This document shows, piece after piece, positions 48,201 to 60,927 of a stretch of 64,000 bases of DNA. Below the pieces are notes generated by a model, which was not told where the DNA came from, made no database searches, and worked only from the letters and a program-made list of their open reading frames with translations. Positions within the stretch are counted from its first letter, which is position 1; each line of letters begins with the position of its first letter. A program made the position numbers and the translations under genes. This DNA is from Viscum album (taxonomy: Eukaryota > Streptophyta > Magnoliopsida > Santalales > Viscaceae). The stretch covers positions 535,218,394 through 535,282,393 of the forward strand of contig OY728143.1 of the NCBI GenBank assembly GCA_963277665.1, read 5' to 3'.

Positions 48201-51200
48201 TAAATGTTAAAACCCGCAACCCCCTTTATCCTCCCTAGTATATACACGAGCCTTCCACCACATTTATATCTATCCTCCATGAATATCATTAGATTAAATT
48301 TGTTCTTTGTGGGATTTATAAGGATTATTATTATGTTTCTCCCTTGGTTTTCCTATATTATTGAATTCCCTTTCATTATCACTAATTTTGGAGACCTTGT
48401 TGGGTATTTGGGAGATATCTCTACTAAATCGTGGTGGAATCATATAATTATCAAAATTATATTTTATGTAATAGATAGAGGATGTTCGTAGATGTGGTTT
48501 TCATGTCGTTAAATTCTGTTTCAGATAAGTTACATATTATTATGTTTTTTCAAAGGGTTTTGAATAATATAGATAAAATTGATCGATGAACTATTTGTAG
48601 ATTACGGGGATTTTGAGTGGAATAGGTTCAGGTGAATATCAGGAGTATATCAAAACCCGTTTCTAATGGTTTTATCATGTTTAGGTTACTAGATAAGATA
48701 TTTACTATTATGCCTAATTAGATTGAAATTTAAAATATGTCTGAAATATAGAAATTTAATTAGAATATTGATTATAAAATATTTTTAATAATTAATTTTT
48801 TTTGATTCATTGTGGTTGATTATGAAATTTATATGGGAGTTTAATTAACTTGGATGAGGTGTATATGATCCAGAAAAAAGAATATCAAACGATGTTTCAA
48901 ATGGAATAATTCAATGATTTAGGAAGGTTTTCTAAGACTATACACCAATAATATTATTTATTTTAATTATATTCATGTCTTATGTGATCTCTCACTTAAG
49001 GGTGAATGATCATGTATAAAAATATGTTGTTTTCTAATATTTTTTATAAAATAAATTTTCATGGTTGATGGTGGATCCTTGAATACTAGTTCATGACTCA
49101 AACGCCGATTTATCTGGATATTATTATAAAAATGATACATGTGAAACAAATATATTTAGGGGTATAAATTAAACAAAATGAAATGAATGAGGATAAGAAG
49201 ACATAGTGATATTCCCCTATAAATTCCACCATGTATATGAGGGTGTTATACTATAGTTAATATCCATAGTAGTTAATGTGAGAACTATGTGATTAACTTG
49301 AAACTTTGGGCTAGTTTGGATGTCTATGGGTTGGGTTTTCCTCTCACATTGAGTGGTGATCACCTTGGATGGAGATACTTGTGTGCATTAATGGTGGATT
49401 TAGTGTGTGACCAGACCTTGGGTGATATGGGAAGCGAGTAGGATTTATAACATCTCACTTTTATGCCATTTCATTGGTGGCTAATGATAACTTGTTGAAA
49501 TATAAACGATATTGATGGATGTTATTCCCAATAAGTTTTGGGATTTATCACAAGAGATAAGAATGTGATTTGTGAACACATGTGGGGTCTCCAAACAATG
49601 ATGTGAACTAGGGTACAATGGTCGGTGTATCAATGATATGAGGACCCATGTGAGGGAGAATGTGGCTAATGGGTAATGATTATTTTGTGAAACACCTTAG
49701 AAACGAAGTTAATTATATGAAACACGTATTTCTATATTTGAAGATGAAAAGTTGTGTACTATAGAAGGAAACATTAGATTGTTGGAGGTGATCATTAAAA
49801 TGGAAAACTGTATAAATTTTTTTTTATGAGATGATTCATATGAAATGATCAGCCCAGAAATATGTATTGAGATACATCAGATTCCATGTATATTGTCTTT
49901 GGATCTTGACTTCTTTCCAAATGATAAAATGTGATGTCTACGGTGTGCTCCTAGGATCTAGATGTTGATTTTTATGTATTGTATTACCTTTGGCATACTA
50001 ATTAGAACTATGGTAGGGGAATAAACCATCTTAGGTGGCTTCTAGTCAACATTATTATTAATTAGGATGTGTTCCTTCGAATGGGGGTGGGGGTTGTTTC
50101 CCTCTAAGGTGACCCCTGGGATGTATTTGTATTTCTTATGACATTATTCTAATAATTGATCAAAAATATCGATATTATATCATTATATATGACCTAGTCA
50201 TATAAATTGTCAATGGGAATGATATTCAGTTGACTTATTGTGTAACATTCTTTGAGACATCCCAACCCAAGATGAGACATGCTTGGTTTGATTTTTGGTT
50301 TCATGATAGAACATGAGGATCGATAGTGGTTATTAATTTATGATTTTGTTTTTATTTATATATTTGACTGTATAAAAAGTGTATACAAAACATTTTATGG
50401 TTATATAATGGACCGTATATGTGGTTCCATATATAGATCTACTCACACCTTTCTTAGGTTTACAGAGATCTTTGGACCCAGAATAGATATTCAATGATTG
50501 ATTTTTCATGATAGATAAGGGATTGATGTTTATTTATAAAGTAAAATTTATCATATAGATATAAGGTAGAAAAGGTACATATTTGGGATGTAGTAGAGCC
50601 TTTTTTATTTTTTCTATAATTTATCAAAATTATGTGAGCATCCTAATGTTCGGTTGATATGATCTTTCTACCATGACTATGATTCTATATGACTTTCTAC
50701 TTCCAATGTCATTTTTATTATTGATGATTGATGTTTATTGATTCCATGAACATAAATTTATTATTATCGATGTTTCTTGGTTATTTTTTATTATTATTCA
50801 CACTGATTTGTTGTACAGTCTCCCACAAAATTATACCATAAACCCCCGCTATGAATCAATTACTTCTAACATATGTTATGTCATGCATAAAGTCAAGTAG
50901 ATCCCTCATTTAGTTACAACATAGTGAAATGTGTGTATGGAAATTACCATGTGGTATTAGAACATTATATGAATAATATACATTATTTTATCATATGTTT
51001 TATTTTTCCTTACTGTTTGAGGAGATAGTAGACCAACAACAACAGAATGTTTCGAGGCCTGTGACTGACATTGAATTGGTGATTTGGGAATACATTTTCT
51101 GAGGGAAACTCTAGGTTTCTAGAGATATTGGATTTCTATTATTGAATTATTCTTTAAATATTATATATTTTCACCTAGTGTGCCACACATGGCCTCGTGG

Positions 51201-54158
51201 ATGTATTATTTATGATTTTTTTATATCTTTCCAATGGAATCACAGCCATTTATATGCATCATACATGGAATATATGAATAACATGACATTTATTTATAAT
51301 GTTTTATTGATATTAATAAATATAGAGTAACTTTCTAAAAACAATTAACAACATAAATGGTTTTTCCCATTTAAATTCATGTTTTCATTATACTCAACTG
51401 AACTATAGTATATTTCCCTTCTAATGGGATGTCAGATAGATTAATATAAGGATACATTGTGATGATGTCTATATACTCCATAATGTGAGGGTTTAATATT
51501 TAACAATGTTGGTTAGTAAATTAATTTTATACATTAGTGATGGACATATAGTTGTTGATTTGGGAAGAAGTTTCATAAAAAATATTTTTGGTTATTTTAA
51601 GTGTAACTGGAATTCTACATGGTGTTTTCATATATAGCCCATTGTTGGAATTATATATAACTAAATCATGTAAATATAGTTTACTAGGAAATGATCATGA
51701 TAAGGAAACATTTTTTGATGTATATACCTTCTTGAGACTATTTTCCAATAGAGGGTGGTCTCATATAAAGATTTTTTGGTAGGACGGATTAACCAGTTGG
51801 TCAATGATTTATCATGTGATGTTTGGGAAGTATATGATATGTGTGTTGTGAGACCCCAAATCAAATCATTGTATCTGATATTGAGTGAAACATGGACCCA
51901 CATGTTCCAACCTATATGAAATACGTTGTTGAGTAGAATCTATTTTCTAGATGCAATTATTGGGGATACCATAGACCCAATATAAATAATGACAAGCATA
52001 AATAACAACACAAATAAATATATATTTAGTGGTATAACAAATGAAAATAAAATTATCAATATTCATTTAAAATAATAACAAAATGACACCCCATGTTTTA
52101 TGTCAAACAATAGTAAGACAAAATAGTAAAATAAAAAACAATGGAATAACTCTAAAGTATGTCATGACACTGCCTCCGTTCACCATACTTCATATACTAG
52201 CTCCATATCACATGTTTTTTTACTCTTCCCTATATTCATGATCATCATGGATGCACCGTATTGAGATTTATATCCAAGGTGTGAGTATAAGTCTAGTAAG
52301 ACACTTTTAATGCATCATTATAGTGGGAAAGAATTCATAAGTGTGTCTAATATGATTATAAATTACTCAAAAGTAATTAATAATCAATCATATACCTAGA
52401 AATCATGCATTGATCAACCACCATAGTCATCGGTCGTAACTACAACAACACCAATATGGAAGGAAATTCATGAACTATATTAAACTTCGTGTTCAACAAG
52501 ATTTTTTCATATAGCTACAAGGCTAATAAATCTTAATAGGTGTATGGAAAATGAGTCTTGGGTCAAGACACAAGGCTATCTAACTCCATCATAATAATTG
52601 ATCATTCCATAAGTTCATCATTACTTATATATTCCACATGTCAGGACGCATATTAGTCATATCCTATCACTACCAAATTTTCTTAAGACCCTCATTACCC
52701 TACCCAATGTTATGGTCCATTATTGCGACCTTCGCATGTTTATGCAACCCCCCTCTAAAGGACAACCAAGTCACAATAATCAACCTAACATTAACTACAA
52801 AAATCAAGACATCAAAAGGCCACACATCACACCCATTAATAATAACACTTATAGGAACTATAATTATAACAAGATTAATTTTTAGTTTTCATATATAAAA
52901 AAACATGTGAACATACTCAAACAAATGTCTCATGGTCTGCACATTCGCACTCATGTTATCAAATATGAAATGTGGTCATAGGGGATACAGATGTAAACAT
53001 ATGTGATCAAATATCATATATGGTCTAAAATAAAAAATATATACAACAACATATAAAATAATAATAACAAACATAACAATTATATTTTAAGGAACTCCTT
53101 ACCTCAGGAATGTTAAATTAAACAACATAATTCTTCAAGAGTCTTGTAACCCAAACCATGTTCTCATAAGAATCAGAACAAGAATGCACACCAAGAAATC
53201 ATGGAATTATTTCCTTTAATGTGTTACAATATTTATAAAAGGATACACAATAATGAGTAAATCCAATCGTTGAACTAGCCCTTACCCAATGATCAACACT
53301 GTCAATGAATAATTTCATGTTTTTCTAAAGAAGGAGAGAACTATCACTATCATAATGAAAAACGGATATCATTTGGGGATCCAATGTTTTTGATTAAATA
53401 TGACCATACCCTATCTTATATGGTTTGATAATTCCATAAATATCAACCAAGGCGGGTCAAGATGAATTAATTTCATCAAGGATGTGGCCTCAATGCAAGA
53501 AGGGTTGACCAAAATCACCCTATGATCATCCAAAGAACATCTAGATCAAAGGAAATATCAATATAGTAGGGGAGAATTGATTAATAGATGAACGAATTGG
53601 AAAATAATTCATTTTATACCCCTCATAATGATTTATCATATTTTCCCTTATAAACACTCTGGATTCATGAAGAATGGTGATGGTTTCGACCGTCTCAAAA
53701 CCAAAATTACTGATACTATGACCAATTACATTGAAATCCTCAAGGGCACCACCATATAATCCAATATGATGTTGTTGTCTTTTAAAAAACTAAGCCTAGC
53801 TATCACTACACATCCAACCCCTACAATGTGTTGATAAACATTAGGTTTTTCCCTAAATACAGCCTCTACTAGAGGTGTATTGAGGTCTCCATGGTCATGG
53901 TTTAAGGGACCAACCCATCACTCCCTTATCATGGCCATTACCTTATATTTCCTCTGTGTTTCCTATTTTATAGACATGGTACGAACACGTCTTTCACTAT
54001 GGGTGTAGTGTTTTTCATGTTGAACCAAAATCCCTCCAAAAACATTGAATCTTTTAAAAATACAACAAGATGTTCCCCAATCATTAAAAATATATTAAAA
54101 TCCTAATGAAAATTTGGAGACCAAGTTTTACATGAATGGAAAAAAATAAAGAATTTAA
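48201..54158. other. Non-coding AT-rich region, probably old LTR remains
   Basis: No convincing coding frame. TGGTATTAGAACATT at 50,952 resembles the methionine-tRNA primer-binding site TGGTATCAGAGC with two C/G-to-T/A type changes, which would put an old + strand LTR to its left. No partner LTR or gag was recognised. Sequence just left of 54,158 should be the 3' LTR of the minus-strand chromovirus described next, but its far end cannot be placed. Confidence 0.4.
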
Positions 54159-54160
54159 AC

Positions 54161-54170
54161 TCTCCCACTA
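54161..54170 (-). other. Polypurine tract of the minus-strand chromovirus remnant
   Basis: TAGTGGGAGA on minus, preceded by AATTTTTGAGGATAAAAATA, matches the AATTTCGAGGACGAAATT...purine tract arrangement that ends the pol region of plant chromoviruses. The LTR would start at about 54,160 and run to lower coordinates. Confidence 0.55.
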
Positions 54171-54174
54171 TGGG

Positions 54175-55465
54175 TATTTTTATCCTCAAAAATTATCTCA
54201 AATGGTCGTACTCAAACAACTCAAAACATTGAATTTAAACATAAAAAAGTCACTCCCTAGTCTTCTCCTAGATCAGTCCATGATACCAAATCACTCAAAT
54301 GTGTGTTATTTTCATCCCCCTTAGTAACTTTTCACATTGACCTATAATTCACATCAACCATACTTCAACAATATTTTCATGTTCCAACTCAACTTTTTTG
54401 TTGTGGATCACAAGTGTGGGATCAAGCATGTAGATATGAAGTTGATAAATTTTTAGGATATCGTGAATTTAACAATATCATGGAGGATGTTTCACTTAGT
54501 ATGACACTTCTTTGATATGCATGGAGATCTAAAATAGTCTAATAAAATGTATTTCCACCTACCCTAATTTCTAAAATTTATTATCTCCTAATCGAGGTGA
54601 AACCTTCATGAAAATAGTCTTACCAATTGTAAACAAAAATGGTTGTCTCCTCCATACATTATATAATCACTGCCAACTCTGATATGTAACCTACCACTTC
54701 TTAATAAACTAAACTCTCCCAGATTCCTCATGTACCATACTTGGCCTAAAAACTACTCACTCACCTACTTCATTCCAACACACATTTACTAGAATGACCT
54801 TATATATAAACCCTTAAAATGATCCATCTAAATATATTCATTGATAATTTTGTTATACAAAAACATTACCTATTTATATGATCACCCAATTCCCAAAAAA
54901 TATATATGAAATGATAGATAGTAATATATCTGTGGGTATGAATCTTCTTCTCCATCTACCCAATAATCGGCGTACAATACACAATACTCAACTTCAATTG
55001 ATTCCCCAAATCCTAATTAAAGGATTTTCTAAATTATGATTAAAAATACATGTCCTAAAATGATATGATAATATAATTTACTCGATTCCATCTTAAAATA
55101 TCTTAAACTACATCATTATCATCCCATATATTGAGTGATTCTCTTGGATCGTAATAAGGGTGGATGTTTTCATAACCAATCATATATCACTGAAATTATG
55201 TCTCAACACCTTGGGGTTCTTAAAAACCCTCCCACAAAGTCTATCATAATCTCATCCCACTTACACATAGGCACTATATGTGGCCCATGAAAACTGATTT
55301 GACACAAATTCTCGTCCTTTTCCCTTTGTAAGGCAAGGCATCATGAAATAAAAATAATATCGTATCTCTTCATAAGTGAACACAAAATATAATTTTAGAT
55401 ATCACATTATATCTTCATTAACCATGGATGAAATACCAACTTTGAGCCATGACTATCCCCCATTA
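54175..55465 (-). pseudogene. Ancient chromovirus integrase and chromodomain, minus strand
   Basis: No open frame marks it, but reading through stops and shifts gives a colinear match to plant chromovirus integrase. VFHPWLMKI at 55,440 stands for HPG.TKMY. CLALQREKDEN at 55,330 stands for CLTCQ.VKAEH. CKWDEIMIDFVGGFLRTP at 55,255 stands for WKWE.I.MDFV.GLPRT. NQLKLSIVYCTP and MEKKIHT near 54,980 stand for T.LKLSTAYHPQ and SERTIQT. At the end, IIGQCEKLLRGMKITHI and VIWYHGLI (54,240-54,350) stand for IIDR..K.LR.K.IPLVKVLW.HHG. RT and RNase H, expected at higher coordinates, are absent because the 5.19-kb repeat begins at 55,744. Much older than the element at 26.2-36.1 kb. Confidence 0.7.
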
Positions 55466-55743
55466 TCTACAATCTCATGGAAATTGGTACTACAATCTGA
55501 CCATGTATGATTATCACATAAACATCATCAACTATACATATTGGAATTTGTTCATTGCTTTCTAATCATTCTCACATCACCACACAGTCAAGAACTAATA
55601 CTTTTATATTATTCACCTAGTCCAAAAATGTACATGTGATATCCAATGGTGCACAAGTCATAACTATATGATCATATGATGCATCCCTAATGCAAATGTC
55701 ACACTCTGAGAATATTATATAATTTATTTATTTTTTCACATTG

Positions 55744-58700
55744 TTCATTCTTTTGGTTGAGGTTTGGGTTGAGTCCCTGGTGTAAATTTTTGTTTTTTAG
55801 AGGTTTTGGGTGTCTTTTGGCCCCGCTCATCATTATTAGCACAATTTGGGGGGAACTATGTTCCGAGGTATATTTGAGGGAATATTAAATTTAATTTCTT
55901 TTCTTCTGGTTTTATAGGCACAATTTTACCCATACTGAGCATGGCCAAGGAGAAACCATGCCTCTTTTGGGTGGTGTAAAGGAAAAGGCACACAGATTCT
56001 ACAAGGTTAGAGGAAACTGTGTGGATGGTCTGTGATGAGACTCTTTCATTTGACATGGTCTTTTTTTATTGTTGGTACACGGTTTCCAAAATCATGCACC
56101 AAGCCCATGTGGGTGTCCTTCTATTCCATTTGGGTGTGCATGGTTGCCATACATCTTGGAAAATTCTATGGACAAATCATGTGAGTTTCTCAGGTTCATT
56201 AAGAAGTATAAATTAATATTTTTCCATATCTTGTTTTACTAGCTATCAGCCTCCCCTCTATATTGTTTGACCTAGTTTCATGAAGGGAGATCCCAAGAGC
56301 CTCCTCCTTAGTTATTCCTCATCCCTTACTACTTCCCAAAAGATTCTATGGTGAGTTCCTTATGCTTTTATGGTCAATTTCATTGTCTTCTATTTCCCCT
56401 ATATTATTTTGTTAGTTTATATTGGTAGTTTTCTCTCTTGTTTGAAACCTAGGGTATAGGTTCATGGTTTTTAATGAGTTTCTTGAATGTTATGGTGTGA
56501 AAATTTTTCCTTGAAAATTTTTCTTCATTCTATGGGAGTTTGTTCTCATCTGCACGTCATTAGGATAGGTGTTTCGATCCATTTTAGATCTAAAGAATAC
56601 CAATTTATTCTTGAGTGTTTCAGGATAATTCATAAATTTGTTCCCCGTGCTTCTAACGTATTAGTATGAATTTTTGATGTATTTTTATGTATATAATTTA
56701 AAGAAAATAGAATTATAAAATGTTTCGATGACTATTCCTGTGTTTATATGAATGTATAGTGTTTGATAAAAAAATTAATATTATTTTAAATAGATTAATC
56801 ATTTTTAGTAATGTGTATGGTAAGATTTATGGATTGGTAAAAATGGGTTTCTTGTGAAATGGTGAAAAATATTGGTTTTTTATAACATTTTTAATTTGAT
56901 ACATATTTGAGGACCCCTTGTACATAGTAATAAAGTTACTAGTGATTCTAAAATTGAGACCAATGGTGTTTAATGTCTTATTAAAAATGATCCATTGGAT
57001 TTGGGAATATGTATGTTGAAATTTAGTTCACACATGTATAAATACACAAATTAGAATACCTTTATAAAATGATGATAAATTTAAACCCAATATTTCAATA
57101 CAACCCCATTTTCTACTTACCACTCCCCTTCACAAACCCTATACATTCTAAATGGTTACTTTAGCACACCAATTCTATCTAGTAGGTTCACTGGATTTTA
57201 AAGAACTCAAATATTATTTCAGATGGGTTTTGTAGATCATATACCATTTTAACCTTAAAATGTTCTTTGAATGAAAATTGAGGCAACTTTTGGTTTAGAA
57301 TCATTTGATAATGTTGTATTTCATCAACATGGTCTTTGAAATGGATTCGAAAATAGGCATTTTTTGTAAATGTAAAAGGATGAGTAGGTAAATTTGAGCA
57401 CTTTGGAAATTGGTTTTAAAGTGACCAGATGTGTAGGTCAGGATGGAACCTGTGGATGGTTTAATGTGATATGGGAACCTCTATGGTAGTCCCTATGAAG
57501 ATATACTCCTCAAATTGGTAGTGTCGGAGTCTGGTCTTACAATAAATGGTGGAATATATGGGTTATTGCTTCATTTCACATGTGTGATGACCTTCGTATT
57601 CTCCATGTTCCATAATCATGGGATCCCTAGGCATCATCGAGATGTTAAAGTGATAGTTTCATGCTACTCATGATTATATTGGTTCGTACTCCCTAGATTT
57701 ATTGAGATACTAAGACAGTTTTTTCACGGGGGATGCTAGTTTAGGCAGTTGGTCAATTATCAACTATGGAGTTTCATAATATTTCATTAGGTGTGTTCGA
57801 TCTGAGTATGTTAAGGGATTTCTTCTAAATCAGTTTAGGAAATCTCAAGGATTATAATATTTATTACTTTTTTTGTTTCTATCGAGGAACGTTTGTTTCT
57901 CCATTGATTATATTTACCTTCTTGAACCTATTTTGTTTCCATTATTTTCTAACATATATTCCAATCACTTTCTTTAGAACAATCATTCTATTTTATGTTT
58001 AAATATGAGTATTTTAAAAGATAAATTTCTTTAAAAATGGAGAGGTGGTGTGTGTGGTTTTGAACAGGGAAATTATGGAAATACATGTTTAGTTATTGAA
58101 AATTATAAAAACCTTATTTTCTAAATTTATTTTAAAATCAGTATTTGTGAATTATTTAAGGAAATGAAATATATGGAATCTTTTGTGCTTAACTACTAAG
58201 TTGTTTATTCTCAGACCTTAAATGTTCCATTTAGTATTAGTAGACCCAAGATATTTTTCATGTTTAGGTTTTTGGTTAGGGACTTTCCTCAAAGCATATT
58301 GGTCTTGTGGTTAGTGTAGACCAACAGGTCCTGTGAGGATTATGTCATTCTCGGTTTGATTCATATTTATTTTAGTTTTCTATTTCTTTAGGTTATAGAT
58401 GTATTTGGATACTTATTATTATTATATTTCAATAGTGGTTTTTCATTTCTTGTTATATGCTCTATTTGATTTATTTTCTTAAAATTTTTATGGGGGTAAA
58501 TCATTCCCATTATGATATCTTTGATTCTTAATGCTAGATTCCTAACCAAAAAGATCGAGAATGCCTCTCAGGCCATTCATTTGGATGCTTGAGGTGTAGG
58601 GTCAAATTATATCCCTTCCTAATTAATAATAATTGTATCATAGTAGCCCTTTTTGTTTAGTCAATTAGGTATATTATAGATAAGACAATCAGAACTCAAG

Positions 58701-60927
58701 ATTTTGGTATGGGAAGTACGTCAAGAACCATTCTCATTTTGATCCTTGAGTTTCCATGGGTAGTCCATCTCTTGAGTCTTTTTTATTGTATTTTTCAGTT
58801 GCTACCTTTGGTTCTCATTTTTTTCATGTTTGGAGGATGAAAATGTGAGTGACCCCGTGTTGAGTGGTGTTATTTCATGGAGTAGTGTCCCATGTGGAGA
58901 CCGAGTGTGTGGTTTAATAAACATCTTATAGTTTCGGGACATGTCCTGGTAAATTATGTGGTCAGGTTATGCATGGAAACTAGTCACTGATTTCAAGAAT
59001 ATTGGTAGTATTTTCTTTTGTTTTGATTTAGGGTGGCATTAATAGATTTTAAAAAAGAATACTTTTTGTATAAAAAATGGTTTTAAAATGGATAAAAATT
59101 GAAAAATGAATTATTTTCAGATGTGGGATTTAGTAGTTGATTTGGGTTTGAAAATGAGTTTCTTTATTTGAAGTGTCGCCTCAGAATAAAACATATCCAA
59201 GATTTGGGGTGAAATGTGATGTTTTGAAATTGGATTGTTGTTTTCTCATGAATATGACTTAACATAATTGGGTCTTAGTTTGAGATGTTTTGTTCGACGA
59301 ATTATTGGTCTGATGTTTATTTCGATTTGGATTTTTATAGATTATTCCACCATGAAATGTATACATGGTTTCTATGAAGTATCTTCCAATTTTTAATCAC
59401 TACTAGACTCCAAAAGGGTTGGAATAGTTGGGATCTTCTCGATTGTTACCTGTTTTCTATGTTAATTCAGGACTGATAGAGGTTGTGTAGTGGTTTGGTG
59501 ATTTTAAAGCTATTTTCTATTCTCTGGGAACTCTGGAGGCAATAAGAGTACAAGTTTTTTTCTATTTTTTAGGGGAAGTGTTTGGATCCATGGAATCTGA
59601 TTGACATAAAATAATTTTAAGTCAAAATATCATGGGATGTTTTTATAACCACATTTATCTGATTGTTCATACCTAAGGAGGTGTAGGAAATGAAAGTGGT
59701 TCTACTCTAGGGAATTTAGCAAGGCCAACTAATAATAAAGAACTATTTAGACCATTTTGAATATATCCTTACTTTATCTATAGAAAAATACTTAAAGTAT
59801 TATCTAAAATTCCCCTCTTCATTTCGGTACTTCATCGAGAGATCAAGGAGTTTGATATCTCATCTGATGAAGTCCTTCGTAAGAATTTAGTGGAAGTGGT
59901 ATTTCTAACTGAGTTTGATCCTTGAGGGATAACTAGTGTAGTTGGATATCTGTTTTCTCTTACTTCTTGTGAAGGATCCACATCTGAGATAAGGTGTGTT
60001 CCAGAGGAACTTAATCCCAAGTAGTCACTTTTTTCATTTGTATCTTCATGTAAATTAGACCATTTTCTTGTGTTATCCTAGTGTGGTAGGTTCATACATT
60101 TGAGACTGTTCTGTATTAATTATACAAATACTTTTCATCCATGTGGTATCCTGGGTAATCTATTTATTTTCTTCAAGAGGTGTTTCAAGAAAATAATGTC
60201 TCTTTTGAAAGTTGTCATCTCTTGAATATAGGTCGAAAGCTACATCAACACATCTGGGATACATCCATAGGCCAAAGGGTGATGTTTTACATGTATTCAG
60301 GAATTTTGGGTGATGGGTTGCTATACCAACTTTTATCTCCATTTCTGAATATGGAATTGAGTATGTTCCACCATTGTAGTTTCCTTCATTTTATAATATT
60401 ACCTCTTCTTCTATAAAATCGTGTAATTATCATCTTTCTTTTGGATTATTGGCCTTTTTTCTCATATATTTTTATTGTTCTTATTTATGACAAATTATTG
60501 GGGATAAACATATGTATTTGTTTTCTTTTTATGTTTTTATCACATTATAGATTCTTGTAACCAATGGAGATGATGATTTGGGTTTTTTATCCCATTATTT
60601 TGTAGTTTCTCTTATTGGGGACACTTGTGTAGGGGGATTTTGGTTCATGTTGGGAGTTCTTTTCATGGTTCCATTTAGTAGGGTAGTTTTTCCGGGTGTG
60701 GAGAACCCTACATTATTTTTCCCACAGTTCCAATTTTTTTATTTTTCTGTAGATCTGGTTGGGTTTCACTTGTGGATTAATGTTCACACAGAATTTTGTG
60801 GTCTTCTTCCATTTCATTCAGCTCGAGCATGTGTTTCTTTTCTCATTGGTAGAGTGAAATTATGGGGGTAGAATTTTTTTGTAATGGGGATATGTTTTAC
60901 ACCTCGACTATTAGTTTTTTTATAGAA
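55744..60927 (+). repeat. 5.19-kb direct repeat, copy 1
   Basis: 55,744-58,805 aligns with 60,928-64,000 at a steady offset. Anchors are CCTCCCCTC (56,250/61,447), TGAGGACCCCTT (56,908/62,102), GGTGGAATAT (57,548/62,745) and GATATCTTTGATTCTT (58,514/63,703), offsets 5,189-5,197. Whether 58,806-60,927 belongs to the unit cannot be tested because copy 2 is cut by the window. Copies are clearly diverged. Short open frames in it (56,019-56,216; 56,487-56,669; 60,578-60,871) are not conserved between copies and are not called genes. It could be a tandem duplication, a large satellite-like unit or a pair of LTRs longer than 3 kb. Confidence 0.8.
58301..58362 (+). other. tRNA-like A-box/B-box pair in repeat copy 1
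   Basis: GGTCTTGTGGTTAGTG (58,301-58,316) resembles a tRNA D-arm, and GGTTTGATTC (58,353-58,362) resembles the B box GGTTCGATTC, 36 bases apart. The equivalent in copy 2 (63,491-63,550) keeps GGTCTT(C)TAGTTGGCATTG but has lost the B box. It may be a SINE head or chance. Confidence 0.3.

Noticed and set aside
54314..54325. ACTAAGGGGGATG on minus as a polypurine tract
   Set aside because: It lies inside the readable chromodomain; the tract at 54,161-54,170, after the domain and next to the GAGGA-type signature, fits better.
60578..60871. 97-codon open frame on + as a membrane protein gene
   Set aside because: Hydrophobic only because of T-rich sequence; no recognisable family, promoter or conserved counterpart.
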